Source: Metabacillus niabensis (GTDB lineage Bacteria; Bacillota; Bacilli; Bacillales; Bacillaceae). From it: a stretch of 64,000 nucleotides of DNA. The notes under the pieces are model-generated. The model saw nothing but the letters and a program-made list of their open reading frames with translations, was not told the DNA's origin and did not search any database. Shown here piece by piece: positions 1-10,250 of the stretch. Numbering within the stretch: position 1 is the stretch's first letter; the number at the start of each line of letters is the position of its first letter. Location of the stretch: NCBI RefSeq assembly GCF_902829255.1, contig NZ_CADEPK010000033.1:36983-100982 (forward strand). The letters are read 5' to 3'. Both the position numbers and the translations under genes were made by a program.

Positions 1-682
1 CTGCAAGCGCAAAGAACGATTGTCCAAGTGCATATAAAATTCCATCGCTCGTTATACTTGAGAAATCCGGATTTAAAAAGAAACGGACTCCTTCCATTGC
101 TCCATCTAATGTTAATGAGCGAATGACTAATACAATAAAGAAAATAAATAATAGAGGCATCATATAAGTGCTTGCTTTTTCGATCCCATTTTTTATCCCA
201 AAAGTTAAAACGATAATATTGATCAATAAATATAAAGCTAAGCCGAGAAGAGTTATACTCGGGGAGCTCGTAACCTGCCCAAATAATTGTCCATAATTCA
301 CTCCAGTATCAATTACCTTCCCAATAACTGATAAAATGGTATAGATTAATACCCAACCACCGACAACACAATAGAATGTCAGTAATAAGAAGCAACCAAC
401 TACTCCAAGCATCCCTAATTTATTCCAACCACTTTTTGGAGCTAACCTTCGATATGCCGTTACTGCCTCACGCTTTGCCCCTCTACCAATAATAAATTCT
501 GAAATGAGCATTGGAAGGCCAATTAAAACCGTAAACAATATAAAGAGCAAAAAGAAAGCTGCTCCACCATTCATCCCTGCAACATATGGAAACTTCCAAA
601 TCGCGCCAAGTCCAATAGCAGCTCCAGCAGACGATAAAATAAATCCGATTTTAGATGACCATTGCTCTCGTTTATCCGCCAT
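1..682 (-). CDS. Sodium:neurotransmitter symporter (NSS/SNF) family transporter, 3' end missing
   Basis: The reverse strand reads open from an ATG at 682 to the window edge, giving about 227 N-terminal residues of a multi-pass membrane protein. Residues 18-34 carry the family hallmark of the first helix (GAAIGLGAIWKFPYV), which lines the sodium and substrate site in NSS transporters, followed by ISEFIIGR and several hydrophobic helices. Members import amino acids or related amines with Na+; the substrate here cannot be told. GAGAGG precedes the start by a normal distance. The rest of the gene, including the stop, lies left of the window. Confidence 0.9.
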   Translation of the reverse strand, partial: MADKREQWSSKIGFILSSAGAAIGLGAIWKFPYVAGMNGGAAFFLLFILFTVLIGLPMLISEFIIGRGAKREAVTAYRRLAPKSGWNKLGMLGVVGCFLLLTFYCVVGGWVLIYTILSVIGKVIDTGVNYGQLFGQVTSSPSITLLGLALYLLINIIVLTFGIKNGIEKASTYMMPLLFIFFIVLVIRSLTLDGAMEGVRFFLNPDFSSITSDGILYALGQSFFALA

Positions 683-741
683 AGCTAACCTCTCTATCCG
701 ATTCTATTTTTCTATATAACTTTTTTAATCCATTATTACTA

Positions 742-763
742 TAGTTCAAAGCAAAGCGAACTA
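742..763. promoter_or_regulatory. Inverted repeat in the symporter upstream region
   Basis: TAGTTC and GAACTA flank a 10-base spacer about 60 bases upstream of the symporter start. This could be a regulator site; no regulator is identified. Confidence 0.3.
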
Positions 764-820
764 CAATAGCGAATTGTCAAATTTAGGTGGATTTTGACAA
801 TGAACCACCCTAAAAAAGCA

Positions 821-850
821 AATAAAAAAAGAGCCATCCATTGGCTCTTT
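821..850 (-). terminator. Terminator of the ketosynthase-like gene
   Basis: A stem AAAGAGCC/GGCTCTTT with a short loop is followed, in the leftward direction, by a run of T. It ends the transcript of the ketoacyl synthase III-like gene. Confidence 0.8.
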
Positions 851-925
851 AGCTAGAATTACAATAGTAGAATTGAAAAACTATCGTTTGTTTAAATAGA
901 TTAAAGTTAGTCATAGTAAAAGTGC

Positions 926-1912
926 CTAGTATTTTAACAGCATCGCAACTAATTGGTAGCCAGCTCCAATTGTCCAAAAAAGAACATGATCGCCCCGTTG
1001 AATTCGGCCTGATGCAATCCCCTCATGTAGAGCGATAAATGGACTACTAGTACCAGTATAGCCAAATTTATCCCCAACATAAATAATTTGCTTATCCTCG
1101 AGCTGAAAATGCTCTTGTATTTTCAAAATATTCCCTAATGCAAATTGCGAAAAACAATAGGCCTTTATATCTTTTGCCGTTAGTTGATTTCGTGTAAGCA
1201 GAGTTTCAATTATTTCATACGTTGGAGGAAGGGCAATGCTACCATCAAATGGAAGCCACTTAATTAACATATTTTCAGAATCTCCTCTGACAGCTTTAGA
1301 TAACCCTTCCGGCGGAAACAGAATTTTATCGCGATTAACAGAGTCCGTGAAATAAATTGCATCGATAAATCCAGTATCCTCATCTGTTTTTTCCAAAATA
1401 ACAGCAGCTGCAGCATCACCATAGTTTGCATACGTAATTTCTTCTTCTTCATTGCTAATTAACGAATTATAATCAGAACCAACAATAAGTGCTGTATGTA
1501 CATTAGGATTTGCCTTCATATAATATGAAGCTTGTTCAACTGCAACAGTCATTCCTGCACAATTAGCATTTGAATCCATCACAATTGTTTGATTGTCTGC
1601 TCCAATCGCATCATGGAGGAACATCGCATTTGTTGGGAAGGTTGTTTCAGGAACTTGAGTTGAAAAGACGATAAGATCAATATCTTTTCCTGACATATTC
1701 GCCCGTTCAAGGACTCTTTTACTTGCGGCAATTCCCATTGTTAATCCATTTTCCGCTTCATCCTTTATGACATATCGTTCTTTTCTTCCCATAGTTTCTA
1801 AAAAATGACGAACATCTTTCCCCTTTTCCTGATAAAACTGATGGAAAAATTCATTATCAACAATATATTCGGGATGATAGATTGCTACATCTTTTATTTT
1901 TATATGCTTCAT
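926..1912 (-). CDS. 3-oxoacyl-ACP synthase III (FabH)-like protein with altered active site
   Basis: At 328 residues this has the full length and thiolase fold pattern of ketoacyl-ACP synthase III, with the nucleophile Cys118 in SNANCAGMTVAVEQA and the C-terminal GAG segment near residue 317. The other two catalytic residues are not conserved: the FabH motif HQAN appears as SQFA (Ser255), and the Asn of the GNT motif appears as Tyr285 in FGYTGTSS. Canonical FabH condenses acyl-CoA with malonyl-ACP and needs His and Asn for decarboxylation, so this protein more likely transfers acyl groups or makes a different bond (inference). AGAGGAGAA precedes the ATG. The gene upstream on the same strand is separated by a terminator, so this one is probably transcribed alone. 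Confidence 0.82.
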   Translation of the reverse strand: MKHIKIKDVAIYHPEYIVDNEFFHQFYQEKGKDVRHFLETMGRKERYVIKDEAENGLTMGIAASKRVLERANMSGKDIDLIVFSTQVPETTFPTNAMFLHDAIGADNQTIVMDSNANCAGMTVAVEQASYYMKANPNVHTALIVGSDYNSLISNEEEEITYANYGDAAAAVILEKTDEDTGFIDAIYFTDSVNRDKILFPPEGLSKAVRGDSENMLIKWLPFDGSIALPPTYEIIETLLTRNQLTAKDIKAYCFSQFALGNILKIQEHFQLEDKQIIYVGDKFGYTGTSSPFIALHEGIASGRIQRGDHVLFWTIGAGYQLVAMLLKY

Positions 1913-1957
1913 TTTATTGAATTCTCCTCTGCCTTTTTATAGGGATTTTTATATGCA

Positions 1958-1992
1958 AAAACAAGGCTAGATCCTCTTATCAGCCTTGTTTT
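1958..1992 (-). terminator. Terminator between the STAS-like and ketosynthase-like genes
   Basis: Eleven-base arms AAAACAAGGCT/AGCCTTGTTTT enclose a 13-base loop. It separates two co-directional genes, so co-transcription is likely limited. Confidence 0.75.
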
Positions 1993-2002
1993 CTCATCTT
2001 TA

Positions 2003-2347
2003 TTAGAGTTCAACAACCTCGGCATTCGTTAATCCAGAATTTCTTGCAATACGGTTTAACTGCATTTTTAAGATTGCACTTTTGTTTATCGTAAAAAGAA
2101 CCTTTCCAAATCCTGATTCCTTATACATTTTAAATGAATTTTCTAATGAAGAAACCATCTCTGGCTTTAAAATATCCATAGTTGTACAGTCTACATCTAA
2201 TGTATAAGCAGATGCTTCAATGGAATTAACTTTTGCTTGATAATCTTTCACGAAATTTTGGACATCCTCAGGTGTAAAGGTTCCAACAACCTTCATGTTA
2301 ATTACTTTTTTTGCTGCGTTAATAACAATGCTATATTTTTCTGACAC
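2003..2347 (-). CDS. Small STAS-like protein of unknown function
   Basis: This 114-residue soluble protein has no signal peptide. Its alternating strands and helices, with a central DVDCTTMDILKPEMVSSLEN segment and a following hydrophobic strand (GKVLFTI), resemble the SpoIIAA/STAS fold, but there is no clear phosphoryl-acceptor motif. It starts with GTG behind ACAGGAGAGG. It lies just upstream of the ketosynthase-like gene on the same strand, although a terminator lies between them. A functional link is possible but unproven. The protein is not assigned to a named family with confidence. Confidence 0.6.
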   Translation of the reverse strand: MSEKYSIVINAAKKVINMKVVGTFTPEDVQNFVKDYQAKVNSIEASAYTLDVDCTTMDILKPEMVSSLENSFKMYKESGFGKVLFTINKSAILKMQLNRIARNSGLTNAEVVEL

Positions 2348-2504
2348 GATAAATACCTCTCCTGTTGTAATTTTTATGACTATTAAACTAGTTGTTTTTT
2401 AACTTAGGCACTTATAACTATATAAACTTTAATACTAAATGTCTAGAGTTTCGCAGTAAAAAATGAAATTATTTAATATTTTTCCATAAAAGCAATAGGA
2501 AATT

Positions 2505-3119
2505 TCAAGACTTTTGCACTAATTGATAAATGAGAAACCTTTCATTTTCGTTTTGTGGATATAACTCCTTTAATCGGATCTCTTGTTTTAATTCAAATAC
2601 AGTTTGATTTTCGAGATAGTAAACATAGTCTTCAGATGGATAGTACAAAATTAACTCAACCTCTCTTTTATACACTTCAACTGACTTTAGAATATTTTGA
2701 ATAACTTTTATAAAAATTTGTAAGGAAAACGGGTTAAAAAAATAGAAACGATTATCTTCAGGTGCCATGATATACTCTTCTGCTAAACAGCAGTAAAACT
2801 GAATTTTATCCTTTTGGTTTGCATGCTTCTTTAAGTACCTGTCACGATTAACCAATGCCTCCTGATAATACTCCTCATTCATTTCAATACCAGTAACCGC
2901 TGCTTGACACTGATCGTGAAGGAAGAAATTTAACCTCCCCTTTCCACAGCCAAAATCAACAATCTTATCATGTTTATGAAAGGTATACTGGCTAATTAAC
3001 GTTTCTAACGCTTCATAGGGTGTTGCCTCATATCGATGGTAATGAAACGATTTATGAAAACCTTGTTGACTCTTTGTCGTTTTTATATTGAGTAATTTAT
3101 CGTAAAGATTATCTTTCAT
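2505..3119 (-). CDS. Class I SAM-dependent methyltransferase
   Basis: The 204-residue protein has a clear S-adenosylmethionine-binding motif I, VDFGCGKGRLNFFL (about residues 54-67), followed by the acidic motif II GIEMNEEY. A motif IV-like FFNPFSL lies near residue 127. The NPF sequence recalls N-methyltransferases, but the substrate is not evident. It is a stand-alone cytosolic enzyme; a TAGGAG ribosome binding site precedes the ATG. It points the same way as its two left neighbours but has a 157-base gap to the next gene. Confidence 0.8.
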   Translation of the reverse strand: MKDNLYDKLLNIKTTKSQQGFHKSFHYHRYEATPYEALETLISQYTFHKHDKIVDFGCGKGRLNFFLHDQCQAAVTGIEMNEEYYQEALVNRDRYLKKHANQKDKIQFYCCLAEEYIMAPEDNRFYFFNPFSLQIFIKVIQNILKSVEVYKREVELILYYPSEDYVYYLENQTVFELKQEIRLKELYPQNENERFLIYQLVQKS

Positions 3120-3340
3120 TGCTTTGCTCCTACTTCGTATTAATGATGTTTTTATAAAATAGTTTTTTCTGTCTTTAGTGAAAAGGGAGATTTGCTCTAA
3201 TAATAGATAAGATATATCAATTTGATGAAATAAACCAATTTATCGTTCAACCACGAATAGGTAAAAAATTTTTTCAAACCTTTTCTTTTATTCTATTCAC
3301 TGTGGTATATTGGTTAAAATAGGATAAAGGAGTGATAGAA

Positions 3341-3766
3341 ATGGCTGTAGAAGTGTATCTTGTTTTTAATGGAAATTGTCGAGAAGCAATTGAATTTTAT
3401 GCAAAGGCCTTTAATACAGAGGCATCACAAATCATGACCTTTGGTGAATCACCACAAAATCCTGATTTCCCACTGCCAGATGAAGCAAAGGATCGCGTCA
3501 TGCATGCGAGACTAACAGTCAGTGGTAGTACGATTATGTTTTCTGATACATTCCCTGGCTCACCTTTTGAAACAGGAAACAATATCACACTTGCTGTTGT
3601 AAGTAAGGATATCGATGAAATCAAAAATGCATATGAAAAGTTAAAAGAAGGCGGCAAAGTAGAAATGGAGCTCCAAGAAACGTTCTGGAGTAAATGCTAC
3701 GGAAAATTAACAGATAAATTTGGCATCGGCTGGCAGCTTAGTCATGATGATGGCCGTCAACAATAA
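3341..3766 (+). CDS. VOC-superfamily PhnB-like protein
   Basis: The product is about 141 residues and starts YLVFNGNCREAIEFYAKAF, the typical opening of PhnB/3-demethylubiquinone methyltransferase-like VOC proteins. The family folds as paired beta-alpha-beta-beta-beta units and often binds metal, but most PhnB-like members have no assigned reaction. The ATG at 3341 is chosen because AAAGGAG lies eight bases upstream; a longer GTG start nine bases earlier would fall inside that site. A strong hairpin follows the gene, so it is monocistronic. Confidence 0.85.
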   Translation: MAVEVYLVFNGNCREAIEFYAKAFNTEASQIMTFGESPQNPDFPLPDEAKDRVMHARLTVSGSTIMFSDTFPGSPFETGNNITLAVVSKDIDEIKNAYEKLKEGGKVEMELQETFWSKCYGKLTDKFGIGWQLSHDDGRQQ

Positions 3767-3805
3767 GGAAAAAGCAAGTTAATACATATGTAATAACATA
3801 AATAG

Positions 3806-3851
3806 AAGGATAGATATACTTGAGAAATCACCTGTATATCTATCCTTTTTC
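3806..3851 (+). terminator. Terminator after the VOC gene
   Basis: Perfect 14-base arms AAGGATAGATATAC/GTATATCTATCCTT are followed by a T run. The next 360 bases, up to the DUF3231 gene, hold no recognisable gene; they contain only AT-rich DNA and presumably the promoter of that gene. Confidence 0.88.
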
Positions 3852-4215
3852 TTCATCAAAAGCCTCACTTGCCTTTAGCCGATATATTGAAACCCTACAA
3901 TCCTAAAATTTGATAACCTTTCTCACATATCTTTTTATCGATTTGGAAAACTAATATAAATCGGAGGTAGTGTCATTTTAAATTAGTTATTTTTCTCTTG
4001 GACCAGTTTGTACTTATTCAAATGACATTCTTTTTATCCCTACATGGTATCAAAGGCTTTTTTAGACTAATTAAACGTTTGATTCTTTACATTAAGGCTT
4101 ACGAAATGAATACAAAAAGGATTTTTTCGTATTTACATTCAAAAAGAACTTGAGCGCTATTTACATGAAATGCGCCTCCGATTCGTTTTGAAACTCCATA
4201 GACAATATGTAAATT

Positions 4216-5256
4216 TTGACGACAATTGGAGGTATTTCCTTTGGAATCTTTAATAAAGCAAAGAAAAACCCGTTAACTGCTTCAGAGGTATCTGCCCTTT
4301 GGCTTCAATATATGGGTGATAGCATGGCGATTTGTATTTACAAGTATTTTCTTAAAATTGTTGAAAATTCTGATATAAAACCTATTTTAGAATCAGCATT
4401 GAAGCTAGCTGAAGGTCATATATCTAAAATCGCCAATATTTTAAAAGATGATCATTTCCAGGTCCCAATAGGATTTACAGATGATGACGTAAATCTTAAT
4501 GCCCCACGACTATTTTCTGACCAGTTTTTACTCTTTTATTCTTACATTATGACAATACACGGGATAACTGCTTATAGCTTAGCGATTACAACATCAGAGC
4601 AACAGGATATCCAAGATTATTTTCTTGAAAGTACGGTAACATCTAAAGAATTGTTTCAAAAAATAGTGGAATTGGCTAAAACACAGCCAATGTTTTCAAG
4701 TGTTCCAACTATTCCATCTCCACATAGGAATGAGCTTGTAAATTCGACAGGAATTATTTCTAATTTAATAGGTGATAAAAGAGCACTTAATAGCTCAGAA
4801 ATTAGTAACCTTTTCTTTAATGCAAAGAAAACTGGGTTTATTAGGTCGTTAAGCTTAGGATTTAGTCAAGTTGCAGAGAACGAAGATGTTCGTAATTTCA
4901 TGTTAAAAAATGTGAAATTAGCAGGGAAAGATGCTGATAGCTTCAACAACCTTTTAAAACAAGAACATTTGCCAACACCTGAAAGCTGGGATGCGGAAAT
5001 TACTGATTCTACTATAAGTCCATTTTCAGATAAATTGATAATGTTTCACGCAGCGTTTTTAGTGAATGCAGCACTTTCCTATTATGGTGCTGCGATCGGG
5101 TCCAGATTAAGATCAGACATTATTTTAAATTACAGCAAAGTATTTACCCATGCAATGGAGGCTGGAACCCTTTGCTACAATATTATGGTAAAACATGGAT
5201 GGTTAGAAAAACAGCCTGAAGCAATTGACAGAAAAGCTGTTGCACAAGACTCATAG
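4216..5256 (+). CDS. DUF3231 family protein (two ferritin-like helical repeats), start uncertain
   Basis: The 330-345 residue product consists of two similar helical halves. Each half begins with a segment like LTASEVSALWLQYMGDSMAI (near residue 21) or LNSSEISNLFFNAKKTGFIR (near 195) and has a later hydrophobic YSYIMTIHGITAYSLAI or FHAAFLVNAALSYYGAAI helix. This is the DUF3231 pattern, related to spore coat protein CotF; several members are sporulation-associated. The start is unclear. The only in-frame TTG (4216) lacks a ribosome binding site, while the good GGAGG at 4228-4232 is followed by a TTG at 4241 in the wrong frame. A one-base indel near the start or use of a rare ATT/ATC codon is possible. 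Confidence 0.75.
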   Translation: MTTIGGISFGIFNKAKKNPLTASEVSALWLQYMGDSMAICIYKYFLKIVENSDIKPILESALKLAEGHISKIANILKDDHFQVPIGFTDDDVNLNAPRLFSDQFLLFYSYIMTIHGITAYSLAITTSEQQDIQDYFLESTVTSKELFQKIVELAKTQPMFSSVPTIPSPHRNELVNSTGIISNLIGDKRALNSSEISNLFFNAKKTGFIRSLSLGFSQVAENEDVRNFMLKNVKLAGKDADSFNNLLKQEHLPTPESWDAEITDSTISPFSDKLIMFHAAFLVNAALSYYGAAIGSRLRSDIILNYSKVFTHAMEAGTLCYNIMVKHGWLEKQPEAIDRKAVAQDS

Positions 5257-5276
5257 TAATGCAACTGAATATATAC

Positions 5277-5311
5277 AAAAGGCAGTAGAACGAATTCTAA
5301 CTGCCTTTTTA
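5277..5311. terminator. Bidirectional terminator between DUF3231 and bglH
   Basis: The convergent genes share a hairpin with arms AAAGGCAGT and ACTGCCTTT plus A/T runs on both sides. Confidence 0.8.
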
Positions 5312-5325
5312 AATCCCAAAATCTA

Positions 5326-6816
<1,491 letters not shown>

Positions 6817-6827
6817 TTAGTTCTAGT

Positions 6828-8744
6828 TTATTTTGCAACTAGCTCAAATAGTTGTTCTCCAACCTTTGTCTGTTTACCACCTAGTGTCACTACATCGAAT
6901 TTATCTTGGTTTGTCACAATAACTGGCGTTGTTACCTCATAGCCAGCCTTTTGAATCGCATTGATATCAAACTCAATCAATAGCTGTCCTTTTTCAATTC
7001 TAGAGCCTACTGTTGTATGTGTAATAAAATGATTACCATTTAGCTGAACAGTGTCGAGTCCAATGTGGATTAAAATCTCTGCACCATTTTCAGTTGTAAT
7101 TCCAATCGCATGCTTTGTTGGGAATAGTGCAGCAACCATACCTGAAACAGGGGCATATAATTTCCCTTCTGTCGGAACAATGGCAACACCTTTTCCTAAT
7201 GCACCTGATGCAAATGCTTCATCACTTATTTCACTTAATACTTTGACTTCACCAGCTAATGGGCTAGTAATCATTTCATTTTTTACTTCAATAACTGCTT
7301 CCTTCTTTTCATGGGCTTTCGTTTCACTAGTTTCTTGAGTTTTATCTTTACTCATACCGAATAACAAAGTTAAGATGAACGCTACTGCAAAACCAGCTAT
7401 AATGGCGATAACTGAGCCCCAGAATGCAAGATTTAACCCTTCTGTTGGGTGAATATAAGAAGGAATACCGAAAATACCTAGTCCACCAATAATAAATCCT
7501 TGGGTTCCAAACAAACCAATAATTGCTCCACCTATTGCTCCACCGATACAGCTAATAATAAATGGCTTTTTAAGTGGAAGTGTAATACCGTAAATTGCCG
7601 GTTCAGTAACACCAAAAATACCTGAAATAAATGCTGGGATACTTAATGATTTTAGCTTTTGTTGCTTTGTTCTAAGCATGATAGCTAGTACTGCCCCTAT
7701 TTGCGCAAATGAAGCCGCAAATACTAAAGCTAAGACTGGATCTGCACCATTTACTGAAACATTGTTGATCGCGATTGGTACAAGCCCCCAGTGTAAACCG
7801 AAGATAACAAAAATTTGCCAAAAACCACCAAGAAATAAACCTGCAATAACTGGACTTAAGCCGTAAATCCATAAAGTCGCTTGACCTAGTAGTTGACCAG
7901 CCCATGTTGCAATTGGACCAATTACCATAAATGTTAATGGAACAACTACTAATAATGTTAAAAATGGCACTAAAAATGTTTTTACAACATCAGGAATAAT
8001 TTTCTTAAAGCCTTTTTCTACTTTAGCCCCAAAATATGCGGCAATAATAATCGGAATAACAGAAGATGAATAAGACATTAAAATAACTGGAATACCTAAG
8101 AATGTAATATAAACTGGTGATTCAAACATCGTTCCTGTAAATAATGTGTACAGCGGGTCACCTGTCATCAGCTGTGACATCGTCGGATACACCAGCGCTG
8201 CTCCAATTGCCATCCCAATAAATGTACTACCACCGAATTTCTTACTTGCTGTATATCCTAAGAAAATTGGGAAGAAGTAAAATAATGAATCCCCGATTGC
8301 ATTTAATACTTGATATGTTCCTGAATCTGCGGTAAGCCACTTTAATGATAAAAACAATGCATTAAGCCCTTTAATCATCCCTGTTGCAGCTAACACACCG
8401 AGAATTGGTGTAAAGATACTTGATACGATATCTACAAATCTATTAAACAAGTTGCCGCCCTTTGCTTCTTCCTCTTCAACTTGCCCCTCTGCCTTAAATC
8501 CACCAACAGCTAACACATCCTTATAGACATCTGGGACATGGTTGCCAATGACCACCTGGTACTGACCACCGCTTTTCATAACGGTTACAACACCATCCAT
8601 ATTTTTAAGGACATCAGTATTTGCTTTTCCTTCATCCTTTAGCTTAAAGCGTAATCTCGTTACACAGTGAACAACACTGATAACGTTTTCATTTCCACCA
8701 ACATTTTGAATAATATCTTTAGCTAATTGCTCATATTTCATCAT
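6828..8744 (-). CDS. bglP: PTS beta-glucoside-specific transporter EIIBCA
   Basis: The 638-residue protein contains, in order, an EIIB domain with the phosphorylated Cys27 (VVHCVTRLRFKL), a hydrophobic EIIC permease of about ten helices (residues 105-460), and a Crr-type EIIA domain with the active His in ILIHIGLDTV. It imports and phosphorylates beta-glucosides. ATGATG follows AGAAGGAAGG; either ATG could be used. The leader contains a CcpA site, a RAT sequence and an overlapping terminator, which indicates glucose repression and substrate-dependent antitermination by a LicT/BglG-type protein. No gene for such an antiterminator is in the window. Confidence 0.94.
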   Translation of the reverse strand: MMKYEQLAKDIIQNVGGNENVISVVHCVTRLRFKLKDEGKANTDVLKNMDGVVTVMKSGGQYQVVIGNHVPDVYKDVLAVGGFKAEGQVEEEEAKGGNLFNRFVDIVSSIFTPILGVLAATGMIKGLNALFLSLKWLTADSGTYQVLNAIGDSLFYFFPIFLGYTASKKFGGSTFIGMAIGAALVYPTMSQLMTGDPLYTLFTGTMFESPVYITFLGIPVILMSYSSSVIPIIIAAYFGAKVEKGFKKIIPDVVKTFLVPFLTLLVVVPLTFMVIGPIATWAGQLLGQATLWIYGLSPVIAGLFLGGFWQIFVIFGLHWGLVPIAINNVSVNGADPVLALVFAASFAQIGAVLAIMLRTKQQKLKSLSIPAFISGIFGVTEPAIYGITLPLKKPFIISCIGGAIGGAIIGLFGTQGFIIGGLGIFGIPSYIHPTEGLNLAFWGSVIAIIAGFAVAFILTLLFGMSKDKTQETSETKAHEKKEAVIEVKNEMITSPLAGEVKVLSEISDEAFASGALGKGVAIVPTEGKLYAPVSGMVAALFPTKHAIGITTENGAEILIHIGLDTVQLNGNHFITHTTVGSRIEKGQLLIEFDINAIQKAGYEVTTPVIVTNQDKFDVVTLGGKQTKVGEQLFELVAK

Positions 8745-8775
8745 TGACCCTTCCTTCTTTTTTTATTTTTGGCAA

Positions 8776-8860
8776 ATAAAAAACCTGACCCGATCTGGTA
8801 GAAATAGACACACAGCGTCCGTTAGACAGCGCTACTATTCTTTCCAAATCAGTTCAGGTT
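8776..8860 (-). terminator. Conditional leader terminator of bglPH
   Basis: Reading leftward, AACCTGAACTGATTTGG can pair with CCAGATCGGGTCAGGTT, followed by six T. Its 5' arm overlaps the RAT site, so RAT binding by an antiterminator would prevent its folding. Confidence 0.75.
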
Positions 8861-8883
8861 ATGCCCACTAAAGGTAACATTCC
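8857..8883 (-). promoter_or_regulatory. Ribonucleic antiterminator (RAT) site of bglPH
   Basis: On the reverse strand the leader has GGAATGTTAC, then a short loop, then GTGGGCATAACC. This matches the BglG/LicT RAT layout (GG-TTGTTACTG...GCAGGCA-AACC) and overlaps the terminator stem by four bases. Confidence 0.75.
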
Positions 8884-8909
8884 TTTATGAATATTTAATT
8901 GTTGAGATT

Positions 8910-8946
8910 AATTTAACACCTTATCAACACATTGTCAACGCTTTCA
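8910..8946 (-). promoter_or_regulatory. bglPH promoter with cre site
   Basis: On the reverse strand TTGACA (8938-8933) and TAAATT (8915-8910) are 17 bases apart. The sequence TGAAAGCGTTGACA (8946-8933) fits the cre consensus TGWAANCGNTNWCA at every position and overlaps the -35 box, so CcpA bound there would block RNA polymerase. Confidence 0.82.
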
Positions 8947-9137
8947 TAAAAACTTTTTTGAAGGGAAAATTCACCAGATTTTTTTATTCATCTAACTTCA
9001 GCTTTTTTCAGTTAAGTACTTTTTTATATAGTTCTTTCCACCTTAGACAGGCACTTACTAGTATGATAAGTTGGAGACATAGCTCATATATAATAAATTA
9101 ATACACTAAAAACATAGGAAAAAAGAGGAGTGTTCAC

Positions 9138-10169
9138 ATGGCAAAGCAGCACAAAATTATCGTTGCTGGATGTGGTGGAATGTCAAATACTTGGTTTGAT
9201 TATGTATCACAGCGGGAGAATGCTGAAATTGTTGGGGTTGTTGATGTTAACTTAGAGGCAGCAAAAGCAATGGTAGAACGTCGAGACCTAGGAGTCCCTT
9301 CATTTACAAATTTATCAGAAGCTATAATGAAAACGGATGCAAATTTAGTGTTTGATATCACAATTCCAGCTGCACATAAAGAAATAGTGATAACTGCTTT
9401 AGAGGCTGGATGTAATGTCTTTGGCGAAAAACCAATGGCAGAAACATTAAAAGATGCAAAGGAAGTCCTCCGTACTGCAAGAAAAACTGGAAATACATAC
9501 ACCGTCATGCAAAATCGTCGGTATTTAAATCAAATCCGTACGTTTCAAACGATTCTTTCTAACGGAACAATCGGCGAAATCGGCTCAATTCATGCAGACT
9601 TTTTCCTTGGACCTAACTTTGGTGGCTTTCGTGATTTAATGGATCATCCCCTTATCGTCGATATGGCGATCCATACGTTTGACCAGGCTAGATTTTTAAC
9701 AGGAAAGGATCCTGTATCAGTTTATTGTCATGAATATAATCCAACAGGCTCCTGGTATAAAGGCAACGCCTCTGCTATTTGTATCTTTGAAATGACAGAT
9801 GGAACTGTTTTTTCATATCGCGGGTCATGGAGTGCCATTGGAAATCAAACATCGTGGGAATCAGACTGGCGTGTAACCGGAAGTAAAGGCAGTGCAAGAT
9901 GGGATGGTTCGAACAATCCAATATGTGAAGTGATCGATGAAACAAAACCAATTGAATTTATTACTCCTGTTAAGCAAATAAATATCGAAAGTGAAAAGGC
10001 TATTCGCGAAGGGCATTGGGGCTGTCTTGATGAAATGTTCCAAGCTTTAGAAGAAAATCGTCTAGCCGAAACGGATTGTCGAGATAATATTAAAAGCATG
10101 GAAATGGTATTTGGTGCTGTCCAAAGTGCCAAGACAGGTAAGAAAGTTATCATTAGTGAAATGGATTAA
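9138..10169 (+). CDS. Gfo/Idh/MocA family NAD(P)-dependent oxidoreductase
   Basis: The 343-residue protein begins with a Rossmann dinucleotide fold (IIVAGCGGMSNTWFDYV; VVDVN at the end of beta-2). It has the family signature GEKP near residue 98, whose Lys contacts the cofactor and substrate. A conserved DMAIHTFDQARFL segment near residue 175 holds the putative catalytic Asp/His. Such enzymes oxidise or reduce sugars, inositols or their derivatives. AAGAGGAG precedes the ATG. It is divergent from the bglPH operon and may act on a related carbohydrate, but nothing in the sequence fixes the substrate. Confidence 0.88.
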   Translation: MAKQHKIIVAGCGGMSNTWFDYVSQRENAEIVGVVDVNLEAAKAMVERRDLGVPSFTNLSEAIMKTDANLVFDITIPAAHKEIVITALEAGCNVFGEKPMAETLKDAKEVLRTARKTGNTYTVMQNRRYLNQIRTFQTILSNGTIGEIGSIHADFFLGPNFGGFRDLMDHPLIVDMAIHTFDQARFLTGKDPVSVYCHEYNPTGSWYKGNASAICIFEMTDGTVFSYRGSWSAIGNQTSWESDWRVTGSKGSARWDGSNNPICEVIDETKPIEFITPVKQINIESEKAIREGHWGCLDEMFQALEENRLAETDCRDNIKSMEMVFGAVQSAKTGKKVIISEMD

Positions 10170-10210
10170 CGTTTGAGAAAATTGACAATTCCACTTATTA
10201 TACTTACCAT

Positions 10211-10231
10211 ATATTTTAATTAGTAAAATAT
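10211..10231. promoter_or_regulatory. Probable MarR operator, copy 1
   Basis: ATATTTTA-ATTAG-TAAAATAT is a perfect 8-base inverted repeat just upstream of the marR start. It recurs with only two changes in the spacer before the next gene. A TTGACA at 10184-10189 lies upstream. Confidence 0.65.
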
Positions 10232-10250
10232 TCATATAGGCTGTGATGGG

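Noticed and set aside
504..719. Open frame opposite the sodium symporter gene
   Set aside because: It is antisense to a clear NSS coding sequence and has no start signal.
8745..8950. T-box or metabolite riboswitch in the bglP leader
   Set aside because: No T-box AGGGUGGNACCGCG or known aptamer core; the RAT plus terminator explains the structure.
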